Shown: one piece after another, positions 21,517 to 29,639 of the stretch
Position numbering within the stretch: the stretch's first letter is position 1
How the letters are laid out: each line of letters begins with the position of its first letter
NCBI GenBank assembly: GCA_947176765.1
Contig: CAMWRX010000014.1
Coordinates: forward strand, 1 to 46,040
DNA: 46,040 bases
Direction of reading: 5' to 3'
Source of the DNA: an uncultured bacterium
GTDB lineage: Bacteria; Bacillota; Clostridia; Oscillospirales; Oscillospiraceae
The notes under the pieces: generated by a model
The model's database searches: none
Told to the model about the DNA's origin: nothing
Seen by the model: the letters and a program-made list of their open reading frames with translations, nothing else
Made by a program: the position numbers and the translations under genes

Positions 21517-22362
21517 ATGGTGCGGGAAATTGAAGCAAGCGCCCTGTCCGACGCGGTGCGGGCGCTGTGCATTGAAGCAAACACTATCCTGCCCCAGGAT
21601 CTGCGCCGCGTAATCCGCGCTGCCCGGGAGAACGAGCCCTCTCCCGTGGGACAGGCCATTCTGGGCGATCTGGTGGAGAACTACGAGTTCGCCGAATCCA
21701 AGGGGCTCCCCATCTGCCAGGACACCGGCATGGCCGTGGTGTTCCTCGACTGGGGCCAGGACTGCCATTTGGTGGGCGGCTCCCTGGAGGAGGCTGTCAA
21801 CGACGGCGTGCGGCGGGGCTATCTGGACGGGCATCTGCGCCTGTCCGTGGTGGGCGATCCCCTGCGGCGGGTGAACACCAACGACAACACCCCCGCCATC
21901 CTCCATCTGCGGATGGTAGCTGGGGACAAGGTGGACATCACCGTGGCCCCCAAGGGCTTCGGCAGCGAGAATATGACCAAACTCAAGATGTTCAACCCCT
22001 CCGTCACCGTGGAGCAGGTGGAGGACTTTATCGTGGACTGCGTGTCCCAGGCCGGCTCCAACCCCTGCCCGCCGGTGGTGATTGGAATCGGGCTGGGCGG
22101 CACTTCGGAAGTGGCGGCTGAGCTTGCCAAGCGCGCCCTGCTCCGACCCGCCGGGGAGCGCCACCCCGACCCCTTCTACGCGGCCATGGAGGAGCGGGTG
22201 CTGGAGCGGGTCAACCACCTGGGCATCGGCCCCCAGGGGCTGGGCGGCGCCACCACCGCGCTGTCCGCCGCCATCCTCACCCAGGGCACCCACATCGCCG
22301 GACTGCCCTGCGCGGTCAATCTGGGGTGCCATGTCACCCGGCACGCCCATGTCACACTATAA
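21517..22362 (+). CDS. fumA: Fumarate hydratase class I, alpha subunit
   Basis: This 281-residue protein matches the N-terminal (alpha, TtdA-like) half of iron-sulfur class I fumarases, which interconvert fumarate and malate. Motifs include ICQDTGMAVVFLDWGQD (cluster Cys), DNTPAILHLRMVAGD, GSNPCPPVVIGIGLGG (second Cys) and LPCAVNLGCHVTRHA (third Cys), so the three cluster ligands are present. The beta subunit that normally follows is absent here: prfC comes next. The partner must be elsewhere, or this alpha acts alone or on another acid. It starts one base after the amidohydrolase stop. Confidence 0.88.
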   Translation: MVREIEASALSDAVRALCIEANTILPQDLRRVIRAARENEPSPVGQAILGDLVENYEFAESKGLPICQDTGMAVVFLDWGQDCHLVGGSLEEAVNDGVRRGYLDGHLRLSVVGDPLRRVNTNDNTPAILHLRMVAGDKVDITVAPKGFGSENMTKLKMFNPSVTVEQVEDFIVDCVSQAGSNPCPPVVIGIGLGGTSEVAAELAKRALLRPAGERHPDPFYAAMEERVLERVNHLGIGPQGLGGATTALSAAILTQGTHIAGLPCAVNLGCHVTRHAHVTL

Positions 22363-22394
22363 GCAATAAAAAAGTTCTGGCCTTTCTCCCGCTT

Positions 22395-22406
22395 CTGTGA
22401 TATACT
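22395..22406 (+). promoter_or_regulatory. prfC promoter, extended -10
   Basis: TGATATACT (TG-n-TATACT, 22398-22406) is an extended -10 with no good -35. Transcription would start about 22413, giving a roughly 115-base leader before prfC. Confidence 0.5.
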
Positions 22407-22420
22407 GGCAAAACTGTAGT

Positions 22421-22446
22421 TTTACAGGAGGTCCTTCCCATGTAAA
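22421..22446 (+). promoter_or_regulatory. Start-stop mini-ORF (ATG-TAA) in the prfC leader
   Basis: AGGAGG lies 8 bases before ATG (22440-22442), which is immediately followed by TAA (22443-22445), a minimal ORF coding only fMet. The block is flanked by TTTACA (22421-22426) and TGTAAA (22441-22446), so it can fold into a hairpin that hides the ribosome site. It stands before the release factor 3 gene. Confidence 0.65.
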
Positions 22447-22469
22447 GCCCCGAGGAACGCTTTATTGTG

Positions 22470-22502
22470 TCTCCCGCCCCCGCAGTGGGCGGGAGACACT
22501 GA
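22470..22502 (+). terminator. Leader hairpin / possible attenuator of prfC
   Basis: GTGTCTCCCGCCC (about 22470-22482) pairs perfectly over 13 bp with GGGCGGGAGACAC (about 22489-22501). No clear T-run follows (TGAATAAACTG), so it may be an attenuator, an RNA-stability stem or a weak terminator. Confidence 0.5.
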
Positions 22503-22529
22503 ATAAACTGTTTATCAGGAGGAACTCTC

Positions 22530-24131
22530 ATGTCCCAATACGAATCTGAAATCAAACGCAGAAGAACCTTCGCCATCATCTCCCACCCCGACGCGGGCAA
22601 AACCACGCTGACGGAAAAATTCCTGCTCTACGGCGGGGCCATCGCCCAGGCCGGCGTGGTCAAGGGCAAGAAGAACGCCCGTGCCGCCACCTCCGACTGG
22701 ATGGAGATCGAAAAGCAGCGCGGCATCTCCGTTACGTCCTCCGTCATGCAGTTCCAGTACGAGGGCTTCTGCATCAACATCCTGGACACCCCCGGCCACC
22801 AGGACTTCTCCGAGGACACCTACCGCACCCTGATGGCGGCGGACTCCGCGGTAATGGTCATCGACGCCGCCAAGGGCGTGGAGGCCCAGACCCGGAAGCT
22901 GTTCAAGGTGTGCCGCCTGCGGGACATCCCCATCTTCACCTTCATCAACAAGATGGACCGGGAGGCCCGGGACCCCTTCGAGCTGTGCCAGGAGCTGGAG
23001 CACGAGCTGGGCATCGACACCTACGCCGTCAACTGGCCCATCGGCTGCGGCAAGGCGTTCCAGGGCGTCTATGACCGGGAGCGGAAGCGCATCATCCACT
23101 TTACCTCCAACGGCGGCTCCAAAGCCGCCACCGCCACCGAGGTAGCCCTGGACGACCCCGCGCTGGCAGACCTCATCGGCCAGCGCTACCGGGACCAGCT
23201 CTCCGACGAGATCGAACTGCTGGACGGGGCCTCCTGCGAGTTCGACATGGAGCGGGTGCGCCACGGGCAGCTGTCCCCGGTGTTCTTCGGCTCGGCGCTG
23301 ACCAACTTCGGCGTGGAGCCGTTCCTGGAGGACTTTTTGCGCATGACCACTGCCCCCCTGCCCCGCACCGCCGGGGAGGAGCTCATCGACTCCTTTGACG
23401 ACGGCTTCTCTGCCTTCGTGTTCAAGATCCAGGCCAACATGAACAAGGCCCACCGGGACCGCATTGCCTTCATGCGGGTGGTGTCCGGACGGTTTGACGC
23501 CGACCGCGAGGTCTACCACGTCCAGGGCGGCAAAAAGCTGAAGCTGTCCCGGCCCCAGCAGCTCATGGCCGCCGAGCGGGAGATCATCGAGGAGGCCTAC
23601 GCCGGAGACATCATCGGTGTGTTCGATCCGGGCATTTTCTCCATCGGGGACACCCTCTGTATGCCCGGGCACAAGTTCCAGTTTGACCCCATCCCCACCT
23701 TTGCCCCGGAGCATTTCCGCCGGGTGCGGCCGCTGGACACCATGAAGCGCAAGCAATTCCTCAAGGGCATGGAGCAGATTGCCCAGGAAGGCGCCATCCA
23801 AATCTTCAAGACCCCCTACTCCGGCATGGAGGAGGTCATTGTGGGCGTGGTGGGCACCCTGCAATTTGACGTGCTGGAATACCGCCTGAAAAACGAGTAC
23901 GGCGTGGATTTGTACGCCGAAGGACTGCCCTATGAGTACCTGCGCTGGATGGGCCACGACGGCGACGAGCCCCTCCGGGCGGACGACCTCACCCTTCCCG
24001 GCGACGCCATGCTGGTGGAGGACTACCGGCAGAACCAGCTGCTGCTGTTCGCCTCCCAGTGGTCCATCAACTGGACAGCGGAGCGGAACAAAAATATCAC
24101 CCTGTCCGAGTTCGGCGGGGCAAAGTTCTAA
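22530..24131 (+). CDS. prfC: Peptide chain release factor 3
   Basis: This 533-residue translation GTPase removes RF1/RF2 from ribosomes after peptide release. G-motifs are clear: SHPDAGKTTL (G1), RGISVTSS (G2), DTPGHQDF (G3), NKMD (G4) and GSAL (G5). The RF3-specific C-terminal domain follows (from about 390). Length matches the family (about 525-535). TCAGGAGGAACTCTC precedes ATG 22530. It is a single-gene transcript with its own promoter, an unusual leader and a strong terminator after it. Confidence 0.97.
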   Translation: MSQYESEIKRRRTFAIISHPDAGKTTLTEKFLLYGGAIAQAGVVKGKKNARAATSDWMEIEKQRGISVTSSVMQFQYEGFCINILDTPGHQDFSEDTYRTLMAADSAVMVIDAAKGVEAQTRKLFKVCRLRDIPIFTFINKMDREARDPFELCQELEHELGIDTYAVNWPIGCGKAFQGVYDRERKRIIHFTSNGGSKAATATEVALDDPALADLIGQRYRDQLSDEIELLDGASCEFDMERVRHGQLSPVFFGSALTNFGVEPFLEDFLRMTTAPLPRTAGEELIDSFDDGFSAFVFKIQANMNKAHRDRIAFMRVVSGRFDADREVYHVQGGKKLKLSRPQQLMAAEREIIEEAYAGDIIGVFDPGIFSIGDTLCMPGHKFQFDPIPTFAPEHFRRVRPLDTMKRKQFLKGMEQIAQEGAIQIFKTPYSGMEEVIVGVVGTLQFDVLEYRLKNEYGVDLYAEGLPYEYLRWMGHDGDEPLRADDLTLPGDAMLVEDYRQNQLLLFASQWSINWTAERNKNITLSEFGGAKF

Positions 24132-24144
24132 GCACAAGAAATGA

Positions 24145-24180
24145 AGCGGCCCTCCCTGGTTGGGAGGGCCGCTGTTTGCT
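24145..24180 (+). terminator. prfC terminator
   Basis: AGCGGCCCTCCC (24145-24156) and its perfect complement (24162-24173) form a 12-bp stem with loop TGGTT, followed by GTTTGCTATT. Confidence 0.85.
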
Positions 24181-24244
24181 ATTCTGTATCATGGATAATC
24201 ACAAATAAGTTGAACTTTTTCTGACCATCTTTGCTGCTGCATCC

Positions 24245-24886
24245 TTAGAACGGACGCCGCATATCCGCCCCTATCATATCGCAAATCTCCATCAGATTGT
24301 TTACCTCGTAATCCGCTTTTTCCTCTTCGCTTGTAATATTCCAGTACCTGCCAAACCCCTGTTTCACCCATATGGTGTTCATTCCCAGCTTCTTGGCGGG
24401 GACAATGTCGTTATCGATCCTGTCCCCAATCATAAACGACTGCTCCGGCCCGCAGCCGGCCCTGTCCAGCGCAAGTTCAAATATTCTTCTATCCGGTTTG
24501 GCAATGCCCTCTTCCGCGGAAGCGATCACCAATTTGATATACTTTAATATCCCAAAATCCTCCAACCGCTTTGCCGCTCCAAGTGATTGATTCGCGATAA
24601 TGCCAATGTTATATTGACCGCTCAATTTTCTCAAACATTCTTCCGCGTCATCATACAAAATCTCATCTTCAGATCTCCACTTCGGCTTTTCGACCCCCAG
24701 CAATTTTATCGTTTCCGCATCGCCCTTCTTGTTCTCTCGATAGAACCTGATTGCGGTTTCACAAACATATTCATAGGTTACATTTGCCGCTTTCGCGACA
24801 GCTCTCAATCTGCTCTCATAGGCGCGGCTCTCATCAACCAATGTTGAGCCAATATCAAAAAATAGCCATTTTATATTTGGGAACAC
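24245..24886 (-). CDS. HAD-family hydrolase
   Basis: This 213-residue protein has the HAD fold. Motif I is FFDIGSTLVDE, motif II the ANQS region, motif III IAKPDRRIF and motif IV MIGDRIDNDIVPAKKLG. In motif I the usual second Asp (DxD) is Gly (DIGST). This occurs in some HAD groups but may change or weaken phosphatase chemistry. The start is GTG 24886 with a weak ribosome site. Its base composition is clearly more AT-rich than the flanking genes, hinting at transfer. The substrate is unknown. Confidence 0.82.
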   Translation of the reverse strand: MFPNIKWLFFDIGSTLVDESRAYESRLRAVAKAANVTYEYVCETAIRFYRENKKGDAETIKLLGVEKPKWRSEDEILYDDAEECLRKLSGQYNIGIIANQSLGAAKRLEDFGILKYIKLVIASAEEGIAKPDRRIFELALDRAGCGPEQSFMIGDRIDNDIVPAKKLGMNTIWVKQGFGRYWNITSEEEKADYEVNNLMEICDMIGADMRRPF

Positions 24887-24947
24887 GGCTGCATACCCCC
24901 CAGATGAAGCTTGATCGTTCTAATTTTATCACAGCCGCTTTTGAGAT

Positions 24948-25646
24948 TCAAGGCATACTGTCAGCAAGACAGACGCGCAGCTCCTCCCGGCGCACCTCCC
25001 CCCGCTCCCACAGCAGGGCCAGCACCTGGTCGGCGCAGTCCGCCGGGAGGTCTACCCCTTCCGCCTCCAAAGCCAGACCGTTCAGCGTCCCGCCCTCATA
25101 CAGCTCTACACGGCGGCCCCAGCGCCCGCCCTCCGGGCCAAAGGCCGCCGTCACGTCCGCCCCCGCCGCCAAAGGCGTCACCGGCAGGCCGAACTTCGCC
25201 TGCAAATACCGTGCGTAGTCCTCCCCACCGGGGGCATCGATGACCAGTCCCCGCACCCGGTGGCACAGCCGCTCCGCCGCCCCCTCCAGCTCCGGGCACA
25301 GCCGGGGGGCGGACAGGGCCACCCTCCCACGATGGGGGGATACCCCTTCCGCCGCCAGCGCCCCCAGGACCAATACGTCCGCGCAGGCCCGGAGCATGGG
25401 CAGGGGATCCACCGGGCGCAGCAGCGTCAGCCGGTCCGCCCAGGGGAAATCCGGCCCCAGGATCACCCGGCCCGCTCCCGCCCGAACCAGGGCTTTCTCC
25501 GCCTTTCGGAGCCGCCGCCTCAGCCGCCAGGGGGCCAGCCCCTCTGGGGCGTACACCGTCCAGCGCAGCGCCGTCATCGGGCCAAGCTTCACCCGCTCCC
25601 CTCGTCCCCGGCCCTTCTCCCGGACGTATACCAACTGGCCCACCAT
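24948..25646 (-). CDS. Conserved-looking protein of unknown function
   Basis: This 232-residue Arg/Ala/Leu-rich protein starts MVGQLVYVREKGRGRGERVK. It has an early helical region (APWRLRRRLRKAEKALVRAG), repeated alpha/beta segments (RVILGPDFP, DVLVLGALAAEG) and an acidic C-terminal end. ATG 25646 was preferred because GAGG lies 8 bases upstream; two other in-frame starts are close by. No catalytic motif or family is recognised. It diverges from degV across the cloverleaf region. Very high GC and few alternative readings make coding likely. Confidence 0.6.
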   Translation of the reverse strand: MVGQLVYVREKGRGRGERVKLGPMTALRWTVYAPEGLAPWRLRRRLRKAEKALVRAGAGRVILGPDFPWADRLTLLRPVDPLPMLRACADVLVLGALAAEGVSPHRGRVALSAPRLCPELEGAAERLCHRVRGLVIDAPGGEDYARYLQAKFGLPVTPLAAGADVTAAFGPEGGRWGRRVELYEGGTLNGLALEAEGVDLPADCADQVLALLWERGEVRREELRVCLADSMP

Positions 25647-25778
25647 GTCCATCACCTCGGCAACCCATATGCGCCCCCGCCGCTAAACATGACGGCAGTT
25701 TTTTACACTTCCGGGGATATTGTAAAAAACTTGAACACCGCCCCCAAAAGCGGTCGGGGAGCTTGTACATTTCCCCGG

Positions 25779-25807
25779 TTGTATTTTCCTGCTTGAAATG
25801 ATATAAT
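25779..25807 (+). promoter_or_regulatory. Promoter at the edge of the cloverleaf repeats
   Basis: TTGTAT (25779-25784), 17 bases, TATAAT (25802-25807), with a TGA extension. The -10 lies inside the first outer arm of the cloverleaf, so the RNA would start within the structure and read toward degV. Confidence 0.65.
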
Positions 25808-25893
25808 GTCGGCAATCGCCGCATAACATGCGGCGGCGCGTGTTTCGCGCAGGCGTTATAATTCTATAACGCCTATTGCCGATATTATACCAT
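25798..25893. repeat. Cloverleaf inverted repeat 1
   Basis: A 19-base outer arm (25798-25816) pairs with 25875-25893 (17 of 19). Between them three hairpins abut without spare bases: 25817-25835 (loop AAC), 25836-25850 (GCGCG/CGCGC) and 25851-25874 (10-bp stem, loop ATTC). Together this forms a complete cloverleaf. Confidence 0.8.
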
Positions 25894-25970
25894 AGTTTTA
25901 CCGGCGAAGCCGGTTATTCGCCGCAACAGCGGCGAATGTGGCTGCTCTGCAGCCAAAACTATGATATAAT
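25884..25970. repeat. Cloverleaf inverted repeat 2, sharing an arm with repeat 1
   Basis: The outer arm ATTATACCATAGTTTT (25884-25899) pairs with 25955-25970 (15 of 16). Inside are three hairpins: 25900-25914 (ACCGGC/GCCGGT), 25916-25937 (9-bp stem, loop AACA) and 25939-25955 (TGGCTGC/GCAGCCA). It shares the ATTATACCAT block with repeat 1, so the two outer stems exclude each other. Confidence 0.8.
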
Positions 25971-26004
25971 CAGGCAACTAAAAGACGAAACGGAGGCTGC
26001 TCCC

Positions 26005-26841
26005 ATGTCGATAAAAATCACCGCCACCAGTACCTGCGACCTGCCCCCCGAGCTGCTGGAGCGCTATCAGATCACCATGGTTCCCCTGTATGTCTCCTTT
26101 GGCGGGAACACCTATAGGGACGGCCTGGAGGCCGGCCCGGAGGACATCTTCCGCCACGTGGAGGGAGGCGGCCAGCTGCCCTCCACCGCCGCGGTGAACA
26201 TCGCCGACTACCAGGAGCTGTTTGAGGAGCTCTCGCCCAAGTACGACGCGGTGCTCCACATCACCATCGGCAGCGAGTTCTCCTCCTGCTATCAAAACGC
26301 CCTGGTGGCTGCGGAGGACTATTCCAATGTGTACGTGGTGGACTCCCGCAACCTCACCGCCGGCCAGGGGTTGCTGGCCGTTGAGGCCGCCATCGCCGCC
26401 GAGCGCGGGGACAGCATTGAGGACATTCTGAAGCTGCTGGACGGACTCATCGACAAGGTGGACACCACTTTCGTGGTGGACAAGCTGGACTATTTGGCCA
26501 AGGGAGGCCGCTGCTCGTCGGTGGTGGCTCTGGGGGCCAATCTGCTGAAGCTGAAGCCCTGCATTGTGCTGGCCGACGGCAAGATGACCGTGGGCAAAAA
26601 GTACCGGGGGGCCTTTGACAAGGTGCTGCCCGACTACGTGCGCGACCAGCTGGGCGGCAAGGACGTGCGGACGGACCGCATCATCATCGTCCACACCCGC
26701 TGCAACCCCGCCATCCCCGCGGCTGTGGAGCAGGTGGTCAGGGAGTACGGCTTCCAGGAAATCATCCACACGGTGGCCGGCTCCACCATCTCCTGCCACT
26801 GCGGGCCCAACACCCTCGGAATTCTGTTTATCCGGAAATAA
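26005..26841 (+). CDS. degV: DegV family fatty-acid-binding protein
   Basis: This 278-residue DegV/FakB-like protein binds one fatty acid and usually hands it to a fatty acid kinase. The opening MSIKITATSTCDLPPELLER, the middle VVDKLDYLAKGGRCSSVVALG and the ending ISCHCGPNTLGILF match the family. A real start at ATG 26005 (GGAGG 7 bases upstream) is chosen over the frame start at 25876, which would read through the cloverleaf DNA. No fatty acid kinase gene is adjacent. Expression is likely driven from promoters at the repeats. Confidence 0.9.
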   Translation: MSIKITATSTCDLPPELLERYQITMVPLYVSFGGNTYRDGLEAGPEDIFRHVEGGGQLPSTAAVNIADYQELFEELSPKYDAVLHITIGSEFSSCYQNALVAAEDYSNVYVVDSRNLTAGQGLLAVEAAIAAERGDSIEDILKLLDGLIDKVDTTFVVDKLDYLAKGGRCSSVVALGANLLKLKPCIVLADGKMTVGKKYRGAFDKVLPDYVRDQLGGKDVRTDRIIIVHTRCNPAIPAAVEQVVREYGFQEIIHTVAGSTISCHCGPNTLGILFIRK

Positions 26842-26862
26842 TGAGTACATCCCCGAGAAATC

Positions 26863-26905
26863 AAAAACTCCGCCCCTGGCGCTTGCCAAGGGCGGAGTTT
26901 TTTTA
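26863..26905. terminator. Bidirectional terminator between degV and the S41 protease
   Basis: AAAAACTCCGCCC (26863-26875) pairs with GGGCGGAGTTTTT (26890-26902), with an inner TGGC/GCCA stem and T-run on both strands. It serves convergent genes. Confidence 0.9.
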
Positions 26906-28072
26906 CTTGGTCAGCAAGTCGATGGCCGCCTGGAGCTGGACGTCGTCCTCGCCCCCCAAGGCCACGCCCTCGGGGAGGGACAGCTCCACGTCCGGGACGA
27001 TGCCCTCGCCGATCAGGGAATGCCCCCCGCCGGTGCAATAGGTGGCGGTGGACAGCCCCACCCCGCCGCCGTTCACCAGCGGGAAGGTCACCTGGGAGTA
27101 GCCCTTGCCGGAGGTCAGTTCCCCCACGATGGGCGCGCCCGCGCTCTCCCGCAGCTGGGCGGCCAGCAGCTCCGCCGCGGAATAGCTGGCCTTGTTTACC
27201 AGCACCACCATGGGCAGGTCAATGCAGTCGGCGTCAGACTTGTAGACCGACTGGAACCACCACCGGGGCTTCTGGGTGAACACCGGCCCCTCGGGCAGCA
27301 AATAGTCCAGAATCTTCTCCAGCTCCGTCACGTAGCCGCCAGGGTCGCTGCGCACGTCCACGATGAGGCTCTTTGCCCCCTGCTCCACCAAAGCGTCCAC
27401 CGCCTGGGTAAAGCTGTCCGCCGAGCCGGAATAGAAGTTGCTCAGCCGCACATAGCCGATGTCCCCCTCCAGCATTTTTCCGCTGGCGGAGGGGTTATGA
27501 AGGGTGGCACGGGTACAGGTTACGTCCCGGATCGTCCCGTCCTCCCCCAGCAGGGTGAGGACGACCTGAGAGCCCGCCTCCCCGGCGATCTTATCCGCGC
27601 CCTCCTCCCGGGCCTCCCCGGCGATGGACACGCCGTCCACCGCAATAATGATATCCCCTGGGAGCACACCGGCCTTGTCCGCAGGGCCGCCCTCGGTCAC
27701 AGACTGCACCAGCAGCCCTTCTTCCCGGGTGTAGTCGACGGTGACGCCCACGCCCACGTAGCTGTTGGCCCGGCGCTCATTGGTCGCCTGATAGTACTCC
27801 GCGTTCAGATAATAGGACCAGCGGTCCCCCAGCCCGTCCACAAAGGCGTTCAGTCCCGCGTCCACCGCCTTGCCCAGGTCAGCCTCGGTGTCCACAAAGG
27901 CAAACCGGGCCAGCAGATAGGTCTGCACCATGGCCATGCCGCTGCGGCCCAAAAGCAGGCACCACGCCCCGGTGGACAAAATCAGGGTAAGCACCACGGA
28001 TATGAGGATCTTGGCCCAGCCGGGCAGCCGCCTCTTTTGTTTTTGCGCCATGGGCGCCCTGTATTCTTCCAT
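26903..28072 (-). CDS. ctpA: S41 carboxyl-terminal processing protease
   Basis: This 389-residue protein has an N-terminal membrane anchor (WAKILISVVLTLILSTGAWC, about 19-38). A PDZ domain follows (about 95-185, VGVGVTVDYTREEGLLVQSV ... GPADKAGVLPGDIIIAVDG), then an S41 Ser-Lys protease domain. The catalytic Ser is in KASYSAAELLA and the Lys in TSGKGYSQVT. It probably trims secreted or wall-associated proteins, in Firmicutes often during sporulation or division. AGAAGGAGG precedes ATG 28072. It follows the M23 gene of the ftsEX cluster across a 268-base GC-rich gap. Confidence 0.92.
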   Translation of the reverse strand: MEEYRAPMAQKQKRRLPGWAKILISVVLTLILSTGAWCLLLGRSGMAMVQTYLLARFAFVDTEADLGKAVDAGLNAFVDGLGDRWSYYLNAEYYQATNERRANSYVGVGVTVDYTREEGLLVQSVTEGGPADKAGVLPGDIIIAVDGVSIAGEAREEGADKIAGEAGSQVVLTLLGEDGTIRDVTCTRATLHNPSASGKMLEGDIGYVRLSNFYSGSADSFTQAVDALVEQGAKSLIVDVRSDPGGYVTELEKILDYLLPEGPVFTQKPRWWFQSVYKSDADCIDLPMVVLVNKASYSAAELLAAQLRESAGAPIVGELTSGKGYSQVTFPLVNGGGVGLSTATYCTGGGHSLIGEGIVPDVELSLPEGVALGGEDDVQLQAAIDLLTK

Positions 28073-28109
28073 GGTGGTGCCTCCTTCTGAAATCCAATGC
28101 CTGGGATGA

Positions 28110-28335
28110 AAGCGGGTTTTCCCCGCGTGATGAACAAAGGGGCGCGGGTTTTCCCCGCGCCCCTGGGACGATATGGGGTCCCCGCGCGAGCCCAGCCGTC
28201 TGGCGGCGAAGCCGCCCCAGGCCTAAGCGGGCCAGAGGCCCGCCCACGGCGTAGCGGGTCGCGTGGGGGAAGGAGGGGCAAGGGAGCGTTGCTCGGAATG
28301 CCCGAAGGGCGTTTCGCGCAGAGCGGACTTTGCCC
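28110..28335. repeat. GC-rich palindrome-dense intergenic block
   Basis: The block contains GCGGGTTTTCCCCGCG twice (about 28111 and 28145, the second extended to GGGGCGCGGG/CCCCGCGCCCC). Further hairpins are GGCGGC-GAA-GCCGCC and GGGCC-AGA-GGCCC, then CCCGAAGGGC. No ORF is credible here. It resembles dispersed palindromic elements or RNA-stability hairpins inside the operon. Confidence 0.45.
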
Positions 28336-28340
28336 CGACG

Positions 28341-29606
28341 TCAGCCGCCGTTGATTGTCCCGCCGCCGGGAGAGGTGAAGGTCATGCCGGGATAGAGCTT
28401 CAGGACATCGTTGCGCACGCCGTTCACCCGCAGCTCAAAGTGGAGGTGGTTGCCGGTGGATCGGCCCGTGGTGCCCACGTAGCCGATGACCTGGCCCTTG
28501 CTCACCGTATCGCCCTCGCTGACGATGGGCACCTGGCACTGGTGGGCGTACAGGGTGGCATAGCCGCCGCCGTGGTTGATGATGCAGTAGTAGCCGTAGG
28601 ACGAGGAGTTCTTGTTCCGGTTCACTGTGGTGACAATGCCGTCCTGGGCGGCATAGATGGGGGTGCCGGAGGGGGCAGGGATGTCGGTGCCGGTATGGTT
28701 ATCCCGCCTGCCGTTGATGGGGTCGATGCGTCCGCCAAACAGGGAGGAGATCTTATACCGCCCCGGCAGGGGCCAATACCAGTTGCCGCTGGTCATGTTG
28801 ACGGCGGCGTTTCGCTGGGCCTCAAGGGCGGCAATCTGGGCGGCATATTTCGCCTGGGCGTCTTTCAGCTCCTTATTGATCCGAGCCTCGCTCTCCGCCA
28901 GCTCCTTGGCCTCCTTGGCATACTCGCTCTCCGAGGCGGCGATCTGGTTGAGAAGCGCTTGGGCATCGGCCCGCTTCTGCTCCAGCTCTACCTTGCGCGC
29001 CTCCAGCTCCTGCTGCACCAGGGCCTGATCCGCCCGGTCGGACTCCAGAGCGTCCCGGGCCTTGGCCAGCTCCGCCTGGGTGGCCTTCAGCCTGTTGATG
29101 ATGCCGTTGGAGTAGTCCATGATGTCGCCGATGAGCATGGCGTAGTCCAGCATATCCGCGAAGCTGTTGGCCTCGAAGAGGATGGACAGGTAATTCACGC
29201 CCCCCGTCTCCTCCATCCAGCGCACCTGCTGATAGAACTCCTGGTACTGCTCCGCTTCCTGCTGTTCCAACGCCTGGATCTCCAGCTCTTTCTCGGCAAT
29301 CTGCCGGTCATACTCGTCCAGTATGGCCTGGCTGACGTTGATCTCCTGCTCGCACAAAAGCACCTGCTCCTGAATCAGCGCCACCTGCTCCTTGGCTTTG
29401 GACAGGTCGTTGCGGATGGACTTCAGCTTTTCCTCCGCCTCTTTCTTCTGTGCCTGGATGTCGCCCAGCTCATTTTTGATGTTCTGGATGTCGCTCTGGG
29501 TGACGCTGGCCCGAGCGAACACGCTCAGCACAGGGATCATCACCGACAGCAGCAGCGCCGCCGTCACAATGATGACGATGACCCGCTGGGTCTTTTTTTT
29601 CATCAT
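28341..29606 (-). CDS. M23 peptidase with coiled coil (FtsEX-activated type)
   Basis: This 421-residue protein has an N-terminal signal anchor (VIVIIVTAALLLSVMIPVLS). A long coiled coil follows (about 35-265, with a break near FQANSFADMLDYAMLIGDIM), then a LytM/M23 domain (about 280-410). Zinc ligands are visible in NHTGTD and NHLHFE. It should cut peptidoglycan peptides. Such EnvC/PcsB-like enzymes are switched on through FtsX, and ftsX lies directly upstream. GGGAGGAG precedes the ATG-ATG start. Confidence 0.92.
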   Translation of the reverse strand: MMKKKTQRVIVIIVTAALLLSVMIPVLSVFARASVTQSDIQNIKNELGDIQAQKKEAEEKLKSIRNDLSKAKEQVALIQEQVLLCEQEINVSQAILDEYDRQIAEKELEIQALEQQEAEQYQEFYQQVRWMEETGGVNYLSILFEANSFADMLDYAMLIGDIMDYSNGIINRLKATQAELAKARDALESDRADQALVQQELEARKVELEQKRADAQALLNQIAASESEYAKEAKELAESEARINKELKDAQAKYAAQIAALEAQRNAAVNMTSGNWYWPLPGRYKISSLFGGRIDPINGRRDNHTGTDIPAPSGTPIYAAQDGIVTTVNRNKNSSSYGYYCIINHGGGYATLYAHQCQVPIVSEGDTVSKGQVIGYVGTTGRSTGNHLHFELRVNGVRNDVLKLYPGMTFTSPGGGTINGG

Positions 29607-29639
29607 AATACCACTCCTCCCATTCGGGTCAGGTGTTTG

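Noticed and set aside
20221-22350. 709-residue frame antisense to the amidohydrolase and fumarase genes
   Set aside because: Composition is typical of an antisense shadow (Gly/His/Val/Asp), and strong family matches lie on the other strand.
22515-24137. 540-residue frame antisense to prfC
   Set aside because: A shadow of an unmistakable RF3 gene, with no start signals.
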